64,000 nt of DNA from Altibacter lentus (GCF_000746845.1 NZ_KN050846.1:1061394-1125393); one strand, 5' to 3'. Shown: positions 1 to 8,978, numbered from the stretch's first letter. A program made the numbers and translations. Notes: generated from the letters alone by a model not told the origin.

Positions 1-821
1 GGTGTGTAGGCTTGCCCGGTGATTCCCTGGAGGTTCGTGATGGCTATGTGTATATCAACGGACAGCAAAACGAATTACCGGACCGCGCCAAATTACAGTT
101 TGGTTATCAGTTTGCAACCTCAAAGCCCTTGAACCCAAAGTTCGCTGCGGAGCAATACAACATTACAGACCTCTATCCCCTGGACGATCCACCATCTTAC
201 AGAGTGTTTCAAACACACATGACCGATGAGGAATATGAGAAGTTCAAGAATTACCCCAATCTGGACACTATTGTTAAAACCGGCGCTCCAAAAGGACAAT
301 TTACCAAATCTGTTTTTCCCTATGATGCAAATTATCAATGGAACAACGATCACTTTGGCCCTATTTACATTCCAAAAGCAGGAGCCACAGTTGCGATCAC
401 ACCCGAAAGCCTGCCTTTCTATAAAAGGATTATTGAAGTCTATGAGGGAAGTGAAATAGGGATCGATAACAAGATCACACAGTCCGGTACACAAATCATG
501 CTCAATGGTGCTGCACTTACCGAGTATACTTTTAAAATGGATTACTATTGGATGATGGGAGACAACCGAAACAACTCCCAAGATGCGCGCACCTGGGGAT
601 ATGTTCCCTTTAACCATGTGGTTGGGAAACCTGTTTTCGTCTGGATGAGCTGGAATACCAATGGAAAAGGTATTGCCAATAAAATTAGATGGGAGCGTAT
701 GTTCACAACGGTGGGTGGCAGCGGTGAACCGGTCTCTTATTTTAAGTATTTCCTTATTGCCGTGATCGCTTGGTTTGGGTTTGATTTCTTCAGAAAAAGA
801 AGAAAAAAACAAAAAGGATAA
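1..821 (+). CDS. lepB: Signal peptidase I, C-terminal part (truncated by window edge)
   Basis: Membrane serine protease that cleaves signal peptides from exported preproteins. The frame is already open at base 3 and reads CVGLPGDSLE, the conserved box just after the catalytic lysine, so the N-terminal membrane anchor and the Ser/Lys dyad lie left of the window. GDNRNNSQDARTWG (bases 558-599) is the classic box E. The long insert between the two boxes fits the oversized Bacteroidota enzymes. The C terminus carries a hydrophobic stretch (YFLIAVIAWFGFDFF) and a basic tail, suggesting a second membrane anchor. It is followed by a WbqC gene on the same strand. The family assignment is certain; only the start is missing. 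Confidence 0.95.
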   Translation, partial: CVGLPGDSLEVRDGYVYINGQQNELPDRAKLQFGYQFATSKPLNPKFAAEQYNITDLYPLDDPPSYRVFQTHMTDEEYEKFKNYPNLDTIVKTGAPKGQFTKSVFPYDANYQWNNDHFGPIYIPKAGATVAITPESLPFYKRIIEVYEGSEIGIDNKITQSGTQIMLNGAALTEYTFKMDYYWMMGDNRNNSQDARTWGYVPFNHVVGKPVFVWMSWNTNGKGIANKIRWERMFTTVGGSGEPVSYFKYFLIAVIAWFGFDFFRKRRKKQKG

Positions 822-925
822 ATAATAGCATTGGATGGCCTCACCGTTGTATCGTACCAAAGTATTTTCACTACGACCGGCATGATCACAAGACCTCGAG
901 CAGGCCTCTAATCAAGGAATTACTT

Positions 926-1552
926 ATGAAAGAAATTCTCATCTATCCTACCTATTTCCCATGCATCGCACAGATGGCAGCTGCTGCACAGGCTGATGCG
1001 GTAGTATTGGAGCTTGAAGACAACTACCAGAAACAAACCTATCGCAACCGCACTTACATAGCGCATAATAATGGCAGGCTACTGCTTAATGTCCCTGTAA
1101 AACACGCTACCGATGGAAACAGACAAAAGACAAAAGATGTAGTGGTTGAAAATGATTTCGATTGGCAGAAACAGCATTGGAGATCGATTCAAACTGCCTA
1201 TCGAACCTCTCCGTTCTTTGAATTTTATGAAGATGAGCTGGCGCCTTTTTTTTCTGAAAAAGTAGCCGGTTTACAGACGCATAATCTGCGTATTTTTAAG
1301 GTGCTGCACGACCTGCTGGGCATGGAGGTTCCCATTACAACCACCACCGAATACTATAGATCTCCTGCGCAGCAGGATCTTCGGGAAATGGTAAATGCCC
1401 GCAGAGAAAAGAAGTATGAACTGGAACCTTATACCCAGGTTTTGGAAGCACACCACGGTTTTTTACCCAATCTCTCGGTCTTAGACCTGTTATGCAATGA
1501 AGGCCCTAATGCACTTCATTATTTAGAAAAGCAAAAGCTAGCATTCATCTAA
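926..1552 (+). CDS. WbqC family protein
   Basis: 208-residue protein of the WbqC family, found beside signal peptidase genes in flavobacteria and in some O-antigen loci; its biochemical role is not established. The opening (MKEILIYPTYFPCIAQMAAA) has the family's typical strand followed by a Tyr/Pro motif, and a basic stretch with VPVKH follows near residue 60. No signal peptide or membrane segment, so probably cytoplasmic. It starts 104 bases after lepB on the same strand and its stop overlaps the stop of the convergent nuclease gene by 4 bases. Identification rests on recalled family features, not on a search. Confidence 0.8.
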   Translation: MKEILIYPTYFPCIAQMAAAAQADAVVLELEDNYQKQTYRNRTYIAHNNGRLLLNVPVKHATDGNRQKTKDVVVENDFDWQKQHWRSIQTAYRTSPFFEFYEDELAPFFSEKVAGLQTHNLRIFKVLHDLLGMEVPITTTTEYYRSPAQQDLREMVNARREKKYELEPYTQVLEAHHGFLPNLSVLDLLCNEGPNALHYLEKQKLAFI

Positions 1553-2601
1553 TCGTCTTCTTCCATTTTTTTAGCGCCCCAACCCACGGTCGCCTTTACC
1601 GGATAATGATCTGAAAAGGAATCTCTTATTGTTTCAAAGCGCAGTACGTCAAACGAAGCTTCCGGTAAAATATAATCGATCCGCATAGGATATCCGTCAA
1701 ATTTAAAAGTAGTTCCTATCCCGGAACCTCGTTCTACAAAGGCATCGGTCATTCCCTCCTGCAGGGTTCTATATACGTAAGAGAAGGGGGTGTTGTTAAA
1801 ATCACCGCTAATGATCACCGGATAGGGCGACATCGCTTTGTGAGCAAGGATCGCTGCGGCTTGCTCTTCCTGCATTACAAATGCCCGTGACATACGTTTA
1901 CGTAAACGCTCTTTATTCCCTTCCTGCAAATATTCTACTCTGGGAAGGATCCCGAGCGATTGCAGATGCAGATTGTAGACACGCAGCGTATCGGGGCCTT
2001 TTACAATATCGGCAAACAAGGTATTGTTGTGCGAATCTTCAAAATCGAAAGCGCCTGTCTTCGCAAACGGAAATTTTGAAAAAATCGCATGCCCCAGTTT
2101 ATTATTCCCGTCTTTAAAATGAATGAATTGGTAGGGATATTCTGAAAAATCGAACGTACTTTCCCGGTAATACTCCTGAATACACAAGATGTCCGGTGTA
2201 TCGTTTTGAATGATAGCGTTTATTGTTTCTGAAACCCCTTCGGAAGGATCCTCCTCATAGGCATTGAAAAGGCGCACATTGTAGCTCAACAGCGACAGGG
2301 ATTGCGTATATTCTGAAGCATCCCCTTCCGAAGAAAACTCAAAAAACGGATTAAAATGAAGGTAAGCGATGATCAATACTACCATCGAGATTAAAAAGGT
2401 ACGTTTCCCCCGAAACATCCAGTAGATCATGAATAACACATTGAGCAACAATAAGGGAGAAACCGCCAGACTCAATAACGCTAGCGTTGGAAAAGCCGAT
2501 GGCCTAAGGTACGGCAATACAAACGAGACCAACAGCAATATCACAGCAATGATATTGCTCCAGTAAATCACCGAATGTAATAGCCCCTTTTTTGAACGCA
2601 T
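1549..2601 (-). CDS. Membrane-anchored endonuclease/exonuclease/phosphatase family protein
   Basis: 350 residues. The N-terminal ~95 residues hold about three hydrophobic segments (e.g. SNIIAVILLLVSFVLPYL), followed by an EEP-fold catalytic domain: LLSYNVRLFN, then an IQEYY metal-binding Glu, GDFNNTPFS (the GDFN motif), RIDYILP and a terminal SDHYPV (catalytic His). The catalytic part is predicted to face the periplasm, acting on a phosphodiester or phospholipid substrate; the actual substrate cannot be read from sequence. It is the last gene of a tightly packed leftward run (3 bases after the rhomboid gene) that includes two rhomboids and mutL. Confidence 0.85.
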   Translation of the reverse strand: MRSKKGLLHSVIYWSNIIAVILLLVSFVLPYLRPSAFPTLALLSLAVSPLLLLNVLFMIYWMFRGKRTFLISMVVLIIAYLHFNPFFEFSSEGDASEYTQSLSLLSYNVRLFNAYEEDPSEGVSETINAIIQNDTPDILCIQEYYRESTFDFSEYPYQFIHFKDGNNKLGHAIFSKFPFAKTGAFDFEDSHNNTLFADIVKGPDTLRVYNLHLQSLGILPRVEYLQEGNKERLRKRMSRAFVMQEEQAAAILAHKAMSPYPVIISGDFNNTPFSYVYRTLQEGMTDAFVERGSGIGTTFKFDGYPMRIDYILPEASFDVLRFETIRDSFSDHYPVKATVGWGAKKMEEDD

Positions 2602-2604
2602 TCG

Positions 2605-3480
2605 TTAGTCTTCTTTTCCTGCCTTGAACAGAAAATCTTTTTCGGCCTTGGTAAGGCTGTCATACCCGCTCTTTCCTATCTTATCCAATATGGCATCTAC
2701 TTTTTTCTGATAGCCGGACTTGTCTTCTGTCTTTTTAGAACGTCCTGTTTTATGCGGTGTTGTACGATGTACTTTTTTGAATGGTTTTTTAGCACGCGGC
2801 GTGAACCATTGTGCTACCCTGTCCATAAGGGTTTCAAACCATTTCCCTATATCGTTTCCTTTTGCCAGTTGTAAGGCATACACGTAGCCTAATATGGCAC
2901 CACCTAAATGGGCAAGCAATCCACCGGCATTCCCTGAGGTTGGAAGCTGAACCAGATCCTTGATCACAAAGAACGCTGCGATATGCCACAGTTTTACGGT
3001 AAAGAAAATAATTCGAACTTGGGTATTTGGCGAATATGTAGCTATAAATACAACAATGGCCGTAACCGCTGCCGAAGCTCCTAATAGATAACCCCTGCTG
3101 TTGGTAAACACAGGAAACAAATTATAGGACAGCACATAAAGGAGTCCGCCGCAAAGGGCACCCAAAAGATATACTGCCAGGAATCGCTTGGCACTGAAAA
3201 GATTTAAGATAAATCCGCTAAACCAATACAACCACAGCATATTCCAGAACAAATGCCAAAACCCAAAATGCAAAAAACTATATGTTAGGAAGGACCAGGG
3301 TTGCAGTATGAACTCTCCAAAGGAATCCGGAAGTACGAACCAAGCTGTTAATTGTTCTCGCGGAACATCGAACAGGAAAGCGCCCAGATTCACCACTAAG
3401 AAGATCAACAGATTGATAACAATCAATTTGATCGCTACCGAAGCCGTTTTAAATTGATACGATAGATTATTCGCAGCCAT
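2605..3480 (-). CDS. Rhomboid family intramembrane protease with cytoplasmic tail
   Basis: 291-residue polytopic membrane protein of the rhomboid family, which cleaves transmembrane helices with a Ser-His dyad. A rhomboid core is seen as HFGFWHLFWNMLWLYWF (the HxxxN-type helix), LLGASAAVTA (catalytic Ser; the usual GxSG reads GASA) and LLAHLGGAILGY (catalytic His). The last ~75 residues are basic and hydrophilic and end in an SGYDSLTKAEKDFLF element that I recall as a small C-terminal domain (DUF6576) on flavobacterial rhomboids. It lies 2 bases after the second rhomboid gene, so the two are co-transcribed paralogues. The Gly-to-Ala change may alter activity but both catalytic residues remain. 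Confidence 0.9.
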   Translation of the reverse strand: MAANNLSYQFKTASVAIKLIVINLLIFLVVNLGAFLFDVPREQLTAWFVLPDSFGEFILQPWSFLTYSFLHFGFWHLFWNMLWLYWFSGFILNLFSAKRFLAVYLLGALCGGLLYVLSYNLFPVFTNSRGYLLGASAAVTAIVVFIATYSPNTQVRIIFFTVKLWHIAAFFVIKDLVQLPTSGNAGGLLAHLGGAILGYVYALQLAKGNDIGKWFETLMDRVAQWFTPRAKKPFKKVHRTTPHKTGRSKKTEDKSGYQKKVDAILDKIGKSGYDSLTKAEKDFLFKAGKED

Positions 3481-3482
3481 AG

Positions 3483-4232
3483 TTAATACCAGCGTGTGTT
3501 ATCAAAACTATTCTTTTTCCAGTAATATGCCATGATGAAGCCGAACAATGCACCTCCAATGTGTGCCCAATTGGCAATGTTCTGCCCAAACAATGAGAAA
3601 CCTGTTACGCCGGAGAAGAGGTCCAAAAGGATCAAGGCCGGGATAAAATATTTCGCTTTAATGGGTATGGGCAGGAAGATCAACATCAGTTCCACATTGG
3701 GGTACATAAGGCCAAAGGCCACTAACACCCCGTAGATCGCTCCGGAAGCCCCTACTGCAGGGACATTCCATGCTCCAAAGAACTGCTGCATAGCTTCACT
3801 ACTTACGTTGGAAATATCCCGCCAACTGCCGGGTTCCAGGGTTTTATTCAGCATTTCCCATATCTCTGTGTCACTGGCGCCTAATGCACTCAATGTATCA
3901 AATCCGCTGTGAAACTGAAAGTACCCTACCAGTGTATGTATCAAGGCAGCTCCCAATCCGGCAGAGAAATAGAAAAAGAGAAATTTATTTCGTCCCCATC
4001 GCATTTCCAATGGCGAACCAAAGGCCCAAAGCGCATACATGTTGAATAGAATATGCATGAAGCCGCCGTGCATGAACATGTGCGTTACCGGCTGCCAGAA
4101 CTTGAAGTTCGGATTTTCAAAATAGTACAAGGAAAATAACCGATAGGAAATATCTTCAGACAACAACGTGCCAATGAAGAACAGCGCATTGATGATGATT
4201 AATACTTTAACAGTTTCGGTGATTCTTCCCAT
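3483..4232 (-). CDS. Rhomboid family intramembrane serine protease
   Basis: 249-residue rhomboid protease with canonical motifs: MFMHGGFMHILFNMYALWAF (His and Asn of the oxyanion region), AVGASGAIYGVLVAFG (GxSG with the catalytic Ser) and ANWAHIGGALFGF (catalytic His). Several further hydrophobic helices give the six-helix core. A ~45-residue insert (FHSGFDTLSALGASD onward) sits before the catalytic Ser helix. It starts immediately after the mutL stop with no gap and is followed 2 bases later by the second rhomboid, so it belongs to the mutL transcription unit. Substrates are unknown. Confidence 0.93.
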   Translation of the reverse strand: MGRITETVKVLIIINALFFIGTLLSEDISYRLFSLYYFENPNFKFWQPVTHMFMHGGFMHILFNMYALWAFGSPLEMRWGRNKFLFFYFSAGLGAALIHTLVGYFQFHSGFDTLSALGASDTEIWEMLNKTLEPGSWRDISNVSSEAMQQFFGAWNVPAVGASGAIYGVLVAFGLMYPNVELMLIFLPIPIKAKYFIPALILLDLFSGVTGFSLFGQNIANWAHIGGALFGFIMAYYWKKNSFDNTRWY

Positions 4233-6077
4233 CTAATTGAATTTTTTATCGAAGTCGGTTACATCAAACGTAACCAACACCGGTTTGTTGTTGGGAGCGA
4301 TGCTTGGCTCCTTACAAGCGAACAATTGATTTACCAGATGTTCCTGTTCGCTTCGGTTCAAGGCAGTTCCGGTTCTAACTGCCATACTTTTTGCCATGGA
4401 TTTTGCCAACAGGTCGTTTTGGCTAAAGCCTGCATCCGGTACTTCTTCCTTGATATCATTGATAAGCCGCTCCAACACATCCCCTACCTGACTTTCTAGC
4501 AAATTTACCGGAATACCATTGATACTAAGTTGTTCACCCCCTATTTCTGAAAAAGCAAAGCCCGTATGTTCCAATTGTTCCTTTACCTTTTCAAGAATTT
4601 CCAGATCGGGATTCGAAAAATGGAGCGTCAACGGAAACAAAAGCTGTTGACTAACGGCTTCTTGAAGGGTAATGTTCTTCAGTAATTCTTCATAGAGAAT
4701 ACGTTGGTGAGCCAAGTGTTGGTGGATCACCATCATCCCGCTTTTAATGGGACTAATAATGTATTTATTATGTAGCTGAAAGGTGATTTGTCCATCGACA
4801 TCCACAGCCGTATCGAACAAGCGTCCGCTTACCTCTTCACTTTCAAATTCGATATTCTCCAATCCCGAAACGACACCTTCTTCCTGCTTCAGTCCTACAT
4901 AAAGTGATTCCCAGGAGGAACCCTTCTCCCGTTTGTAGCCGGCGGAGTTATTGCGCTGCAAGCTTTCCTTCTGAAATGGGTTGAAGTTCTTATCCACCTC
5001 TATCGTAGGTGCGACAGGTTGTTTCTTACTGTAATCATAGGGAGTGTCGAAGCCCGAATCTTTGTTGAAATCCAACACAGGGGCAATACTGAACTGCCCC
5101 AAACTATGCTTTATCGTTGCCCGAAGCATGGCATAAATAGCATGCTCATCGTCAAACTTTATCTCTGTTTTAGTGGGGTGAATGTTAATATCGATGGAGT
5201 GCGGGTCCACCGCAAGGAACAGGAAATAACCGGGTTGCAACCCATCCTTGAGCAGTCCTTCGAAGGCATTGCTTACCGCATGATGCAAGTACGGGCTCTT
5301 TATGAACCTATCGTTCACAAAGAAAAACTGTTCACCCCGACTTTTTTTTGCATACTGTGGTTTAATGACGAACCCTTCAACTTTTACGATCTCGGTCTCT
5401 TCGGAAACGGGGACCAATTTTTCATTTGTCTTACTTCCGAAGATATTAACGATACGCTGCCGCGCATTACTCGCCGGTAAATTGAACACGTCGTCATTAT
5501 TATGCAACATTGAAAAGGCCACTTGAGGATGCGCTAGTGCAACTCTGTGGAACTCATCGATGATGTGCCGCGTCTCTACCGGATTGCTTTTAAGAAAGTT
5601 TCGACGCGCCGGAATATTATAAAATAGATTTTTTACTGAAATGGTAGTCCCCTTAGGCACTACGGCTGCTTCTTGGGAGGTCACTTCACTGCCTTCAATA
5701 CAAATCTTCGTTCCAACTTCCGAAGCTTCGGTACGGGTCTTCAGCTCCACATGTGCAATGGCTGCGATAGAGGCCAAAGCCTCTCCCCGAAACCCCTTGG
5801 TGTGTAAGTTGAACAGATCATCGGCCGATTTGATCTTGGAGGTCGCATGTCTTTCAAAACAAAGACGTGCATCTGTCACACTCATCCCAATCCCGTTGTC
5901 GGTGACCTGTACGAGCGTCTTCCCGGCATCCTTCACCACCAACGTTATCTTGGTTGCCCCGGCATCTATGGCATTTTCCAGTAATTCCTTGACCACAGAA
6001 GCGGGACGTTGAACGACCTCTCCGGCTGCTATTTGATTGGCAACATGATCCGGTAAAAGCTGGATGATATCAGTCAT
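4233..6077 (-). CDS. mutL: DNA mismatch repair protein MutL
   Basis: 614 residues, full length. The N-terminal GHKL ATPase is intact: ELLENAIDAGAT (residues ~31-42), DNGIGM (60-65), GFRGEALASI (95-104) and GTTISVKNLFYNIPARR (143-159). A low-complexity linker spans ~340-425, followed by the C-terminal dimerisation domain. In endonuclease-type MutL this domain has DQHA(x2)E(x4)E; here residues 452-463 read HQHLAHQRILYE, with the Asp and the first Glu replaced, and the terminal metal-site motif reads APNNKPVLVTF. Nuclease activity is therefore doubtful. The start overlaps the stop of the upstream small gene by one base (TAATG), indicating coupling. Confidence 0.97.
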   Translation of the reverse strand: MTDIIQLLPDHVANQIAAGEVVQRPASVVKELLENAIDAGATKITLVVKDAGKTLVQVTDNGIGMSVTDARLCFERHATSKIKSADDLFNLHTKGFRGEALASIAAIAHVELKTRTEASEVGTKICIEGSEVTSQEAAVVPKGTTISVKNLFYNIPARRNFLKSNPVETRHIIDEFHRVALAHPQVAFSMLHNNDDVFNLPASNARQRIVNIFGSKTNEKLVPVSEETEIVKVEGFVIKPQYAKKSRGEQFFFVNDRFIKSPYLHHAVSNAFEGLLKDGLQPGYFLFLAVDPHSIDINIHPTKTEIKFDDEHAIYAMLRATIKHSLGQFSIAPVLDFNKDSGFDTPYDYSKKQPVAPTIEVDKNFNPFQKESLQRNNSAGYKREKGSSWESLYVGLKQEEGVVSGLENIEFESEEVSGRLFDTAVDVDGQITFQLHNKYIISPIKSGMMVIHQHLAHQRILYEELLKNITLQEAVSQQLLFPLTLHFSNPDLEILEKVKEQLEHTGFAFSEIGGEQLSINGIPVNLLESQVGDVLERLINDIKEEVPDAGFSQNDLLAKSMAKSMAVRTGTALNRSEQEHLVNQLFACKEPSIAPNNKPVLVTFDVTDFDKKFN

Positions 6078-6367
6078 TAGTATTGCTGAAAAAATATGGA
6101 CAAATCGAAATCGATAATATACAGAAATAGCAAGACCAAAGCCGCCACGATTAGGATAATGCGTTTATTGACACCGCGATCCTTAGAGGCTCTGAGTTCT
6201 TCCCAGGCATGCTTGAATTTTCCCTTCAACCCGGGAGAAGACCCTACAGTCGATCTAAATTCGTCGAATTTATGTCTTATCTCAAAAGGATTTCCGTCGC
6301 CTTCGTGTTTGTAGTAACGCGGATTATAACTAAATTTTTTGTTCTTGCGTGTTTTTAAAATTCCCAT
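6077..6367 (-). CDS. Small single-pass membrane protein upstream of mutL
   Basis: 96 residues. The N-terminal two thirds are strongly basic and aromatic (GILKTRKNKKFSYNPRYYKH), and the C terminus has one transmembrane helix (RIILIVAALVLLFLYIIDF) with a short tail. No catalytic motif. Homologues next to ribH are often labelled 'riboflavin synthase subunit beta' in flavobacterial genomes, apparently transferred from the neighbour; nothing in the sequence supports that. A TACATTTG box sits 14 bases upstream of the start, so this gene probably heads the mutL-rhomboid-nuclease operon. The function is unknown. Confidence 0.75.
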   Translation of the reverse strand: MGILKTRKNKKFSYNPRYYKHEGDGNPFEIRHKFDEFRSTVGSSPGLKGKFKHAWEELRASKDRGVNKRIILIVAALVLLFLYIIDFDLSIFFQQY

Positions 6368-6380
6368 AACTAATCGTTTT

Positions 6381-6388
6381 CAAATGTA
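6381..6388 (-). promoter_or_regulatory. -7 box of the mutL operon promoter
   Basis: On the minus strand these bases read TACATTTG, an exact match to the Bacteroidota -7 consensus TAnnTTTG, 14 bases before the ATG at 6367. No clear -33 TTTG is present. It would separate the mutL operon from ribH, 105 bases upstream. Confidence 0.45.
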
Positions 6389-6472
6389 CTTAAATTACGG
6401 CAGTTTTAGAAGTACTTTGCCGTCCATTCTTGTAAACAATTATCGTTCCGAACCGGGAACCGCTCTGAAATT

Positions 6473-6970
6473 TTAAAATTTGGAATCCTTACGCAATTGC
6501 GCCATCTTAATGGCGGCGATAGCAGCTTCGGTGCCTTTATTGCCGTGTTTACCACCGCTTCGGTCGATCGCCTGTTGGCGTGTATTATCGGTAAGTACAC
6601 AAAAGATTACAGGAATATTATTCTGCACATTCAAGTCTTTGATCCCCTGTGCAACGGCTTCACACACATAATCAAAATGTTTGGTCTCCCCTTGGATCAC
6701 ACTTCCAATGGCTATGATGGCGTCCAGCATATCGTAGCTTTGTTGCATGCGCTTGCAACCGTAAATAAGTTCGAAGCTGCCCGGCACATCCCATCGCACA
6801 ATATTATCGTTGATCGCACCACAATCTTTTAAAGCGTCAAAAGCCCCCTGAAACATACCTTCGGTAATTTCATGGTTCCATTCAGAAACAACGATCCCAA
6901 ACCGAAAGTCTTTCGCGTTTGGGATCGTGTCTTTATCGTAAGTTGATAAATTTTTATGGTGTGTAGCCAT
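6473..6970 (-). CDS. ribH: 6,7-dimethyl-8-ribityllumazine synthase
   Basis: 165 residues, the usual length. Condenses 5-amino-6-ribitylaminouracil with 3,4-dihydroxy-2-butanone 4-phosphate to give the direct riboflavin precursor. Seen motifs: FGIVVSEWNHEIT (substrate-binding Trp/Asn region), VPGSFEL (49-60 region), AIIAIGSVIQGETKHFDYV (phosphate-binding GSVIQGET) and PVIFCVLTDNT near the C terminus. It forms icosahedral or pentameric cytoplasmic complexes in relatives. The start codon directly abuts the stop of the TPR gene, so the pair is one operon. Confidence 0.97.
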   Translation of the reverse strand: MATHHKNLSTYDKDTIPNAKDFRFGIVVSEWNHEITEGMFQGAFDALKDCGAINDNIVRWDVPGSFELIYGCKRMQQSYDMLDAIIAIGSVIQGETKHFDYVCEAVAQGIKDLNVQNNIPVIFCVLTDNTRQQAIDRSGGKHGNKGTEAAIAAIKMAQLRKDSKF

Positions 6971-7738
6971 CTATTCTTGCATTGCTTCGGCCTGACCAAT
7001 ATAAAGTTGTGCTTTTGTAGCTTCAGCCGATTTCGGATATTCTTCGTTAATGCGGTTGAAATGTTTCAACGCCACATCAAATTTGTTAAGATTCATGGCC
7101 GTTAAACCGGCTTTCAGAAGAAAACGGGGTGCTGTCACCTCATTATCGCTTAATGAAACCGCTTTCTCATAATACCCTAACGCATCGTCGGGTTGTCCCA
7201 ATTGAGCGAACGCATCGCCAATAGCACCTTTGGCCAAGGGACCGAGCATCGCATCGTCACTTTTGAAATCGTCCAAATGATCGATCGCTTTTTGATATTC
7301 TCCTGTATTGATGTACGCCATTCCCGCATAATAACTTGCAAGATTCCCTGCCGGCGTCCCACCGTAATTATCGATAATGTCCAAGAAACCGTATTTACCT
7401 TCACCACCGTTTAGGGACAGGTTATAAAGAGAATCCTTCGAAGTTGCGGTCAAAGCCTGCTCGAAATAAGCCTGAGCTTGATACATCTCGTTCATGGCCT
7501 CACTTTCTTTGGGACCTTGGATAAATTGCTGATATCCTAAATAACCTAACACACACACAGCTACAGCACCAACAGTAATAAGAATATACTTTTGGTTCTT
7601 TTCTACCCAGGCCTCGGTTCTGGAAGCACCTTCATCTAAGGTATTGAATACCTCTGCTGTTGTACTGTTCTCTTCTAGTTGAGATTGTTTCTCAACTTTT
7701 GTTTTCGGTTTACCACCTCTTTTCTTGTAGGTTGCCAT
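6971..7738 (-). CDS. Tetratricopeptide repeat protein with N-terminal membrane anchor
   Basis: 255 residues. A basic, hydrophilic N terminus of about 50 residues (ATYKKRGGKPKTKVEKQ) precedes one transmembrane segment (YILITVGAVAVCVLGYLGY), and the rest is TPR repeats exposed to the periplasm (e.g. ASYYAGMAYINTGEYQKAID, AFAQLGQPDDALGYYEKAV, ALKHFNRINEEYPKSAEA). The architecture resembles YfgM/ancillary Sec-translocon proteins, though that is an inference. It is first in a two-gene unit with ribH and has an exact TAnnTTTG box 20 bases upstream of its start. Confidence 0.85.
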   Translation of the reverse strand: MATYKKRGGKPKTKVEKQSQLEENSTTAEVFNTLDEGASRTEAWVEKNQKYILITVGAVAVCVLGYLGYQQFIQGPKESEAMNEMYQAQAYFEQALTATSKDSLYNLSLNGGEGKYGFLDIIDNYGGTPAGNLASYYAGMAYINTGEYQKAIDHLDDFKSDDAMLGPLAKGAIGDAFAQLGQPDDALGYYEKAVSLSDNEVTAPRFLLKAGLTAMNLNKFDVALKHFNRINEEYPKSAEATKAQLYIGQAEAMQE

Positions 7739-7757
7739 AGATTTCTTTATTGAAGCG

Positions 7758-7765
7758 CAAAAATA
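7758..7765 (-). promoter_or_regulatory. -7 box upstream of the TPR-ribH operon
   Basis: Minus strand reads TATTTTTG followed by CGC, an exact TAnnTTTG match, 19 bases from the ATG at 7738. The upstream region is A/T-rich and no unambiguous -33 element is visible. Confidence 0.45.
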
Positions 7766-7886
7766 AAATTTTTATTAGAATTTAAAAGGGAAAAGATTCC
7801 TTATTTTTCGATAATTTGCAACCTGCTTTTTGATTTTTTTCTGAAAAGTTGACACCCAAACTCTAAATCATACCAGTCTCATTCGC

Positions 7887-8978
7887 ATGCATTTACAATC
7901 ATTGTCATTATTAAACTACAAGAATTTTGAATCGGAAAGCTTTTCCTTCGATCCTAAAATCAATTGTTTTGTTGGAAATAATGGTATAGGAAAGACCAAT
8001 GTGCTCGATGCGATCTATCACCTTTCCTTTGGTAAGAGCTACTTCAATCCCATCACCACACAAAATATTCGTCACGGCGAAGAATTCTTTGTAGTAGAAG
8101 GGCTTTACAAGAAGAAAGAACACGACGAAAAGATCGTGGTGAGCGCCAAGCGCGGACAAAAAAAACTTATCAAGCGCAACGGAAAGGCCTACGATAAATT
8201 TAGTGAACACATAGGGTTCCTGCCTCTGGTTATTATTTCCCCGGCCGACAGAGACCTTATTATTGAAGGAAGCGAAACGCGAAGGAAATTCATGGATGGT
8301 GTGATCTCGCAGGGAGATTCGCATTACTTACAGCAATTGATCAACTACAACAAGGTATTGCTTCAGCGTAATTCACTTTTAAAGTATTTTGCCGTCAACA
8401 ATACGTTTAACCGGGATACACTTGAGATATACAACGAACAATTGCACGCACTTGGCACGCCCATCTACGAGAAACGGACCGAATTTTTAGAAGCATTCAC
8501 TCCTATTTTCTTAAAAAGATATGCATCGATCAGCAGCGGTAGTGAAACCGTCTCACTTACCTACACCAGCCAGTTACAAGATAAGCCGTTGATAGACCTT
8601 TTTCAAGAGCATCTAACCAAAGACAAGGTCACTCAGTATACCAATTTCGGAATCCATAAGGACGATCTTCTTTTTGAAATTGACAGGCATCCCATCAAGA
8701 AATTTGGCTCGCAGGGTCAACAAAAATCGTACTTGATCGCATTAAAGTTGGCGCAATTCGATTTTATAAAATCGCAGAGCAACGTAACGCCTATTTTGTT
8801 ATTGGATGATATTTTTGATAAATTGGACGAGCGGCGCGTGGAGCACCTCATCACTTTGGTCGATAACGAAGATTTTGGACAATTGTTTATAAGCGACACG
8901 CATGCCAGCCGCACAGAAGAAGTAGTGAAAAAAGTGCATCAAACCTATAAAATGTTCCCCTTGGGAACGGATCAATAA
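7887..8978 (+). CDS. recF: DNA replication and repair protein RecF
   Basis: 363 residues, full length. SMC-like ATPase that helps load RecA at gaps. Walker A is seen in [19 protein letters not shown] (~residues 30-48), the ABC-type signature in [20 protein letters not shown] (~270-289) and Walker B in [13 protein letters not shown] (~301-313). The opening [16 protein letters not shown] is the standard RecF start, with the ATG at 7887. It starts a rightward group with a lipoprotein and a DciA-like DUF721 gene. recF next to a DUF721 gene is a conserved replication-linked arrangement in several phyla. Confidence 0.97.
   Translation: MHLQSLSLLNYKNFESESFSFDPKINCFVGNNGIGKTNVLDAIYHLSFGKSYFNPITTQNIRHGEEFFVVEGLYKKKEHDEKIVVSAKRGQKKLIKRNGKAYDKFSEHIGFLPLVIISPADRDLIIEGSETRRKFMDGVISQGDSHYLQQLINYNKVLLQRNSLLKYFAVNNTFNRDTLEIYNEQLHALGTPIYEKRTEFLEAFTPIFLKRYASISSGSETVSLTYTSQLQDKPLIDLFQEHLTKDKVTQYTNFGIHKDDLLFEIDRHPIKKFGSQGQQKSYLIALKLAQFDFIKSQSNVTPILLLDDIFDKLDERRVEHLITLVDNEDFGQLFISDTHASRTEEVVKKVHQTYKMFPLGTDQ

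Noticed and set aside
120-860. Long minus-strand open frame of 246 codons opposite lepB
   Set aside because: It lies over the conserved signal peptidase sequence, has no family resemblance and is a shadow frame of that gene.
819-906. In-frame continuation after the lepB stop (LDGLTVVSYQSIFTTTG and onward)
   Set aside because: Only about 29 codons to the next stop, no known domain; readthrough would have no support.
5019-5480. Plus-strand open frame of 153 codons inside mutL
   Set aside because: Fully antisense to the conserved MutL ATPase domain; composition typical of a mirrored coding frame.
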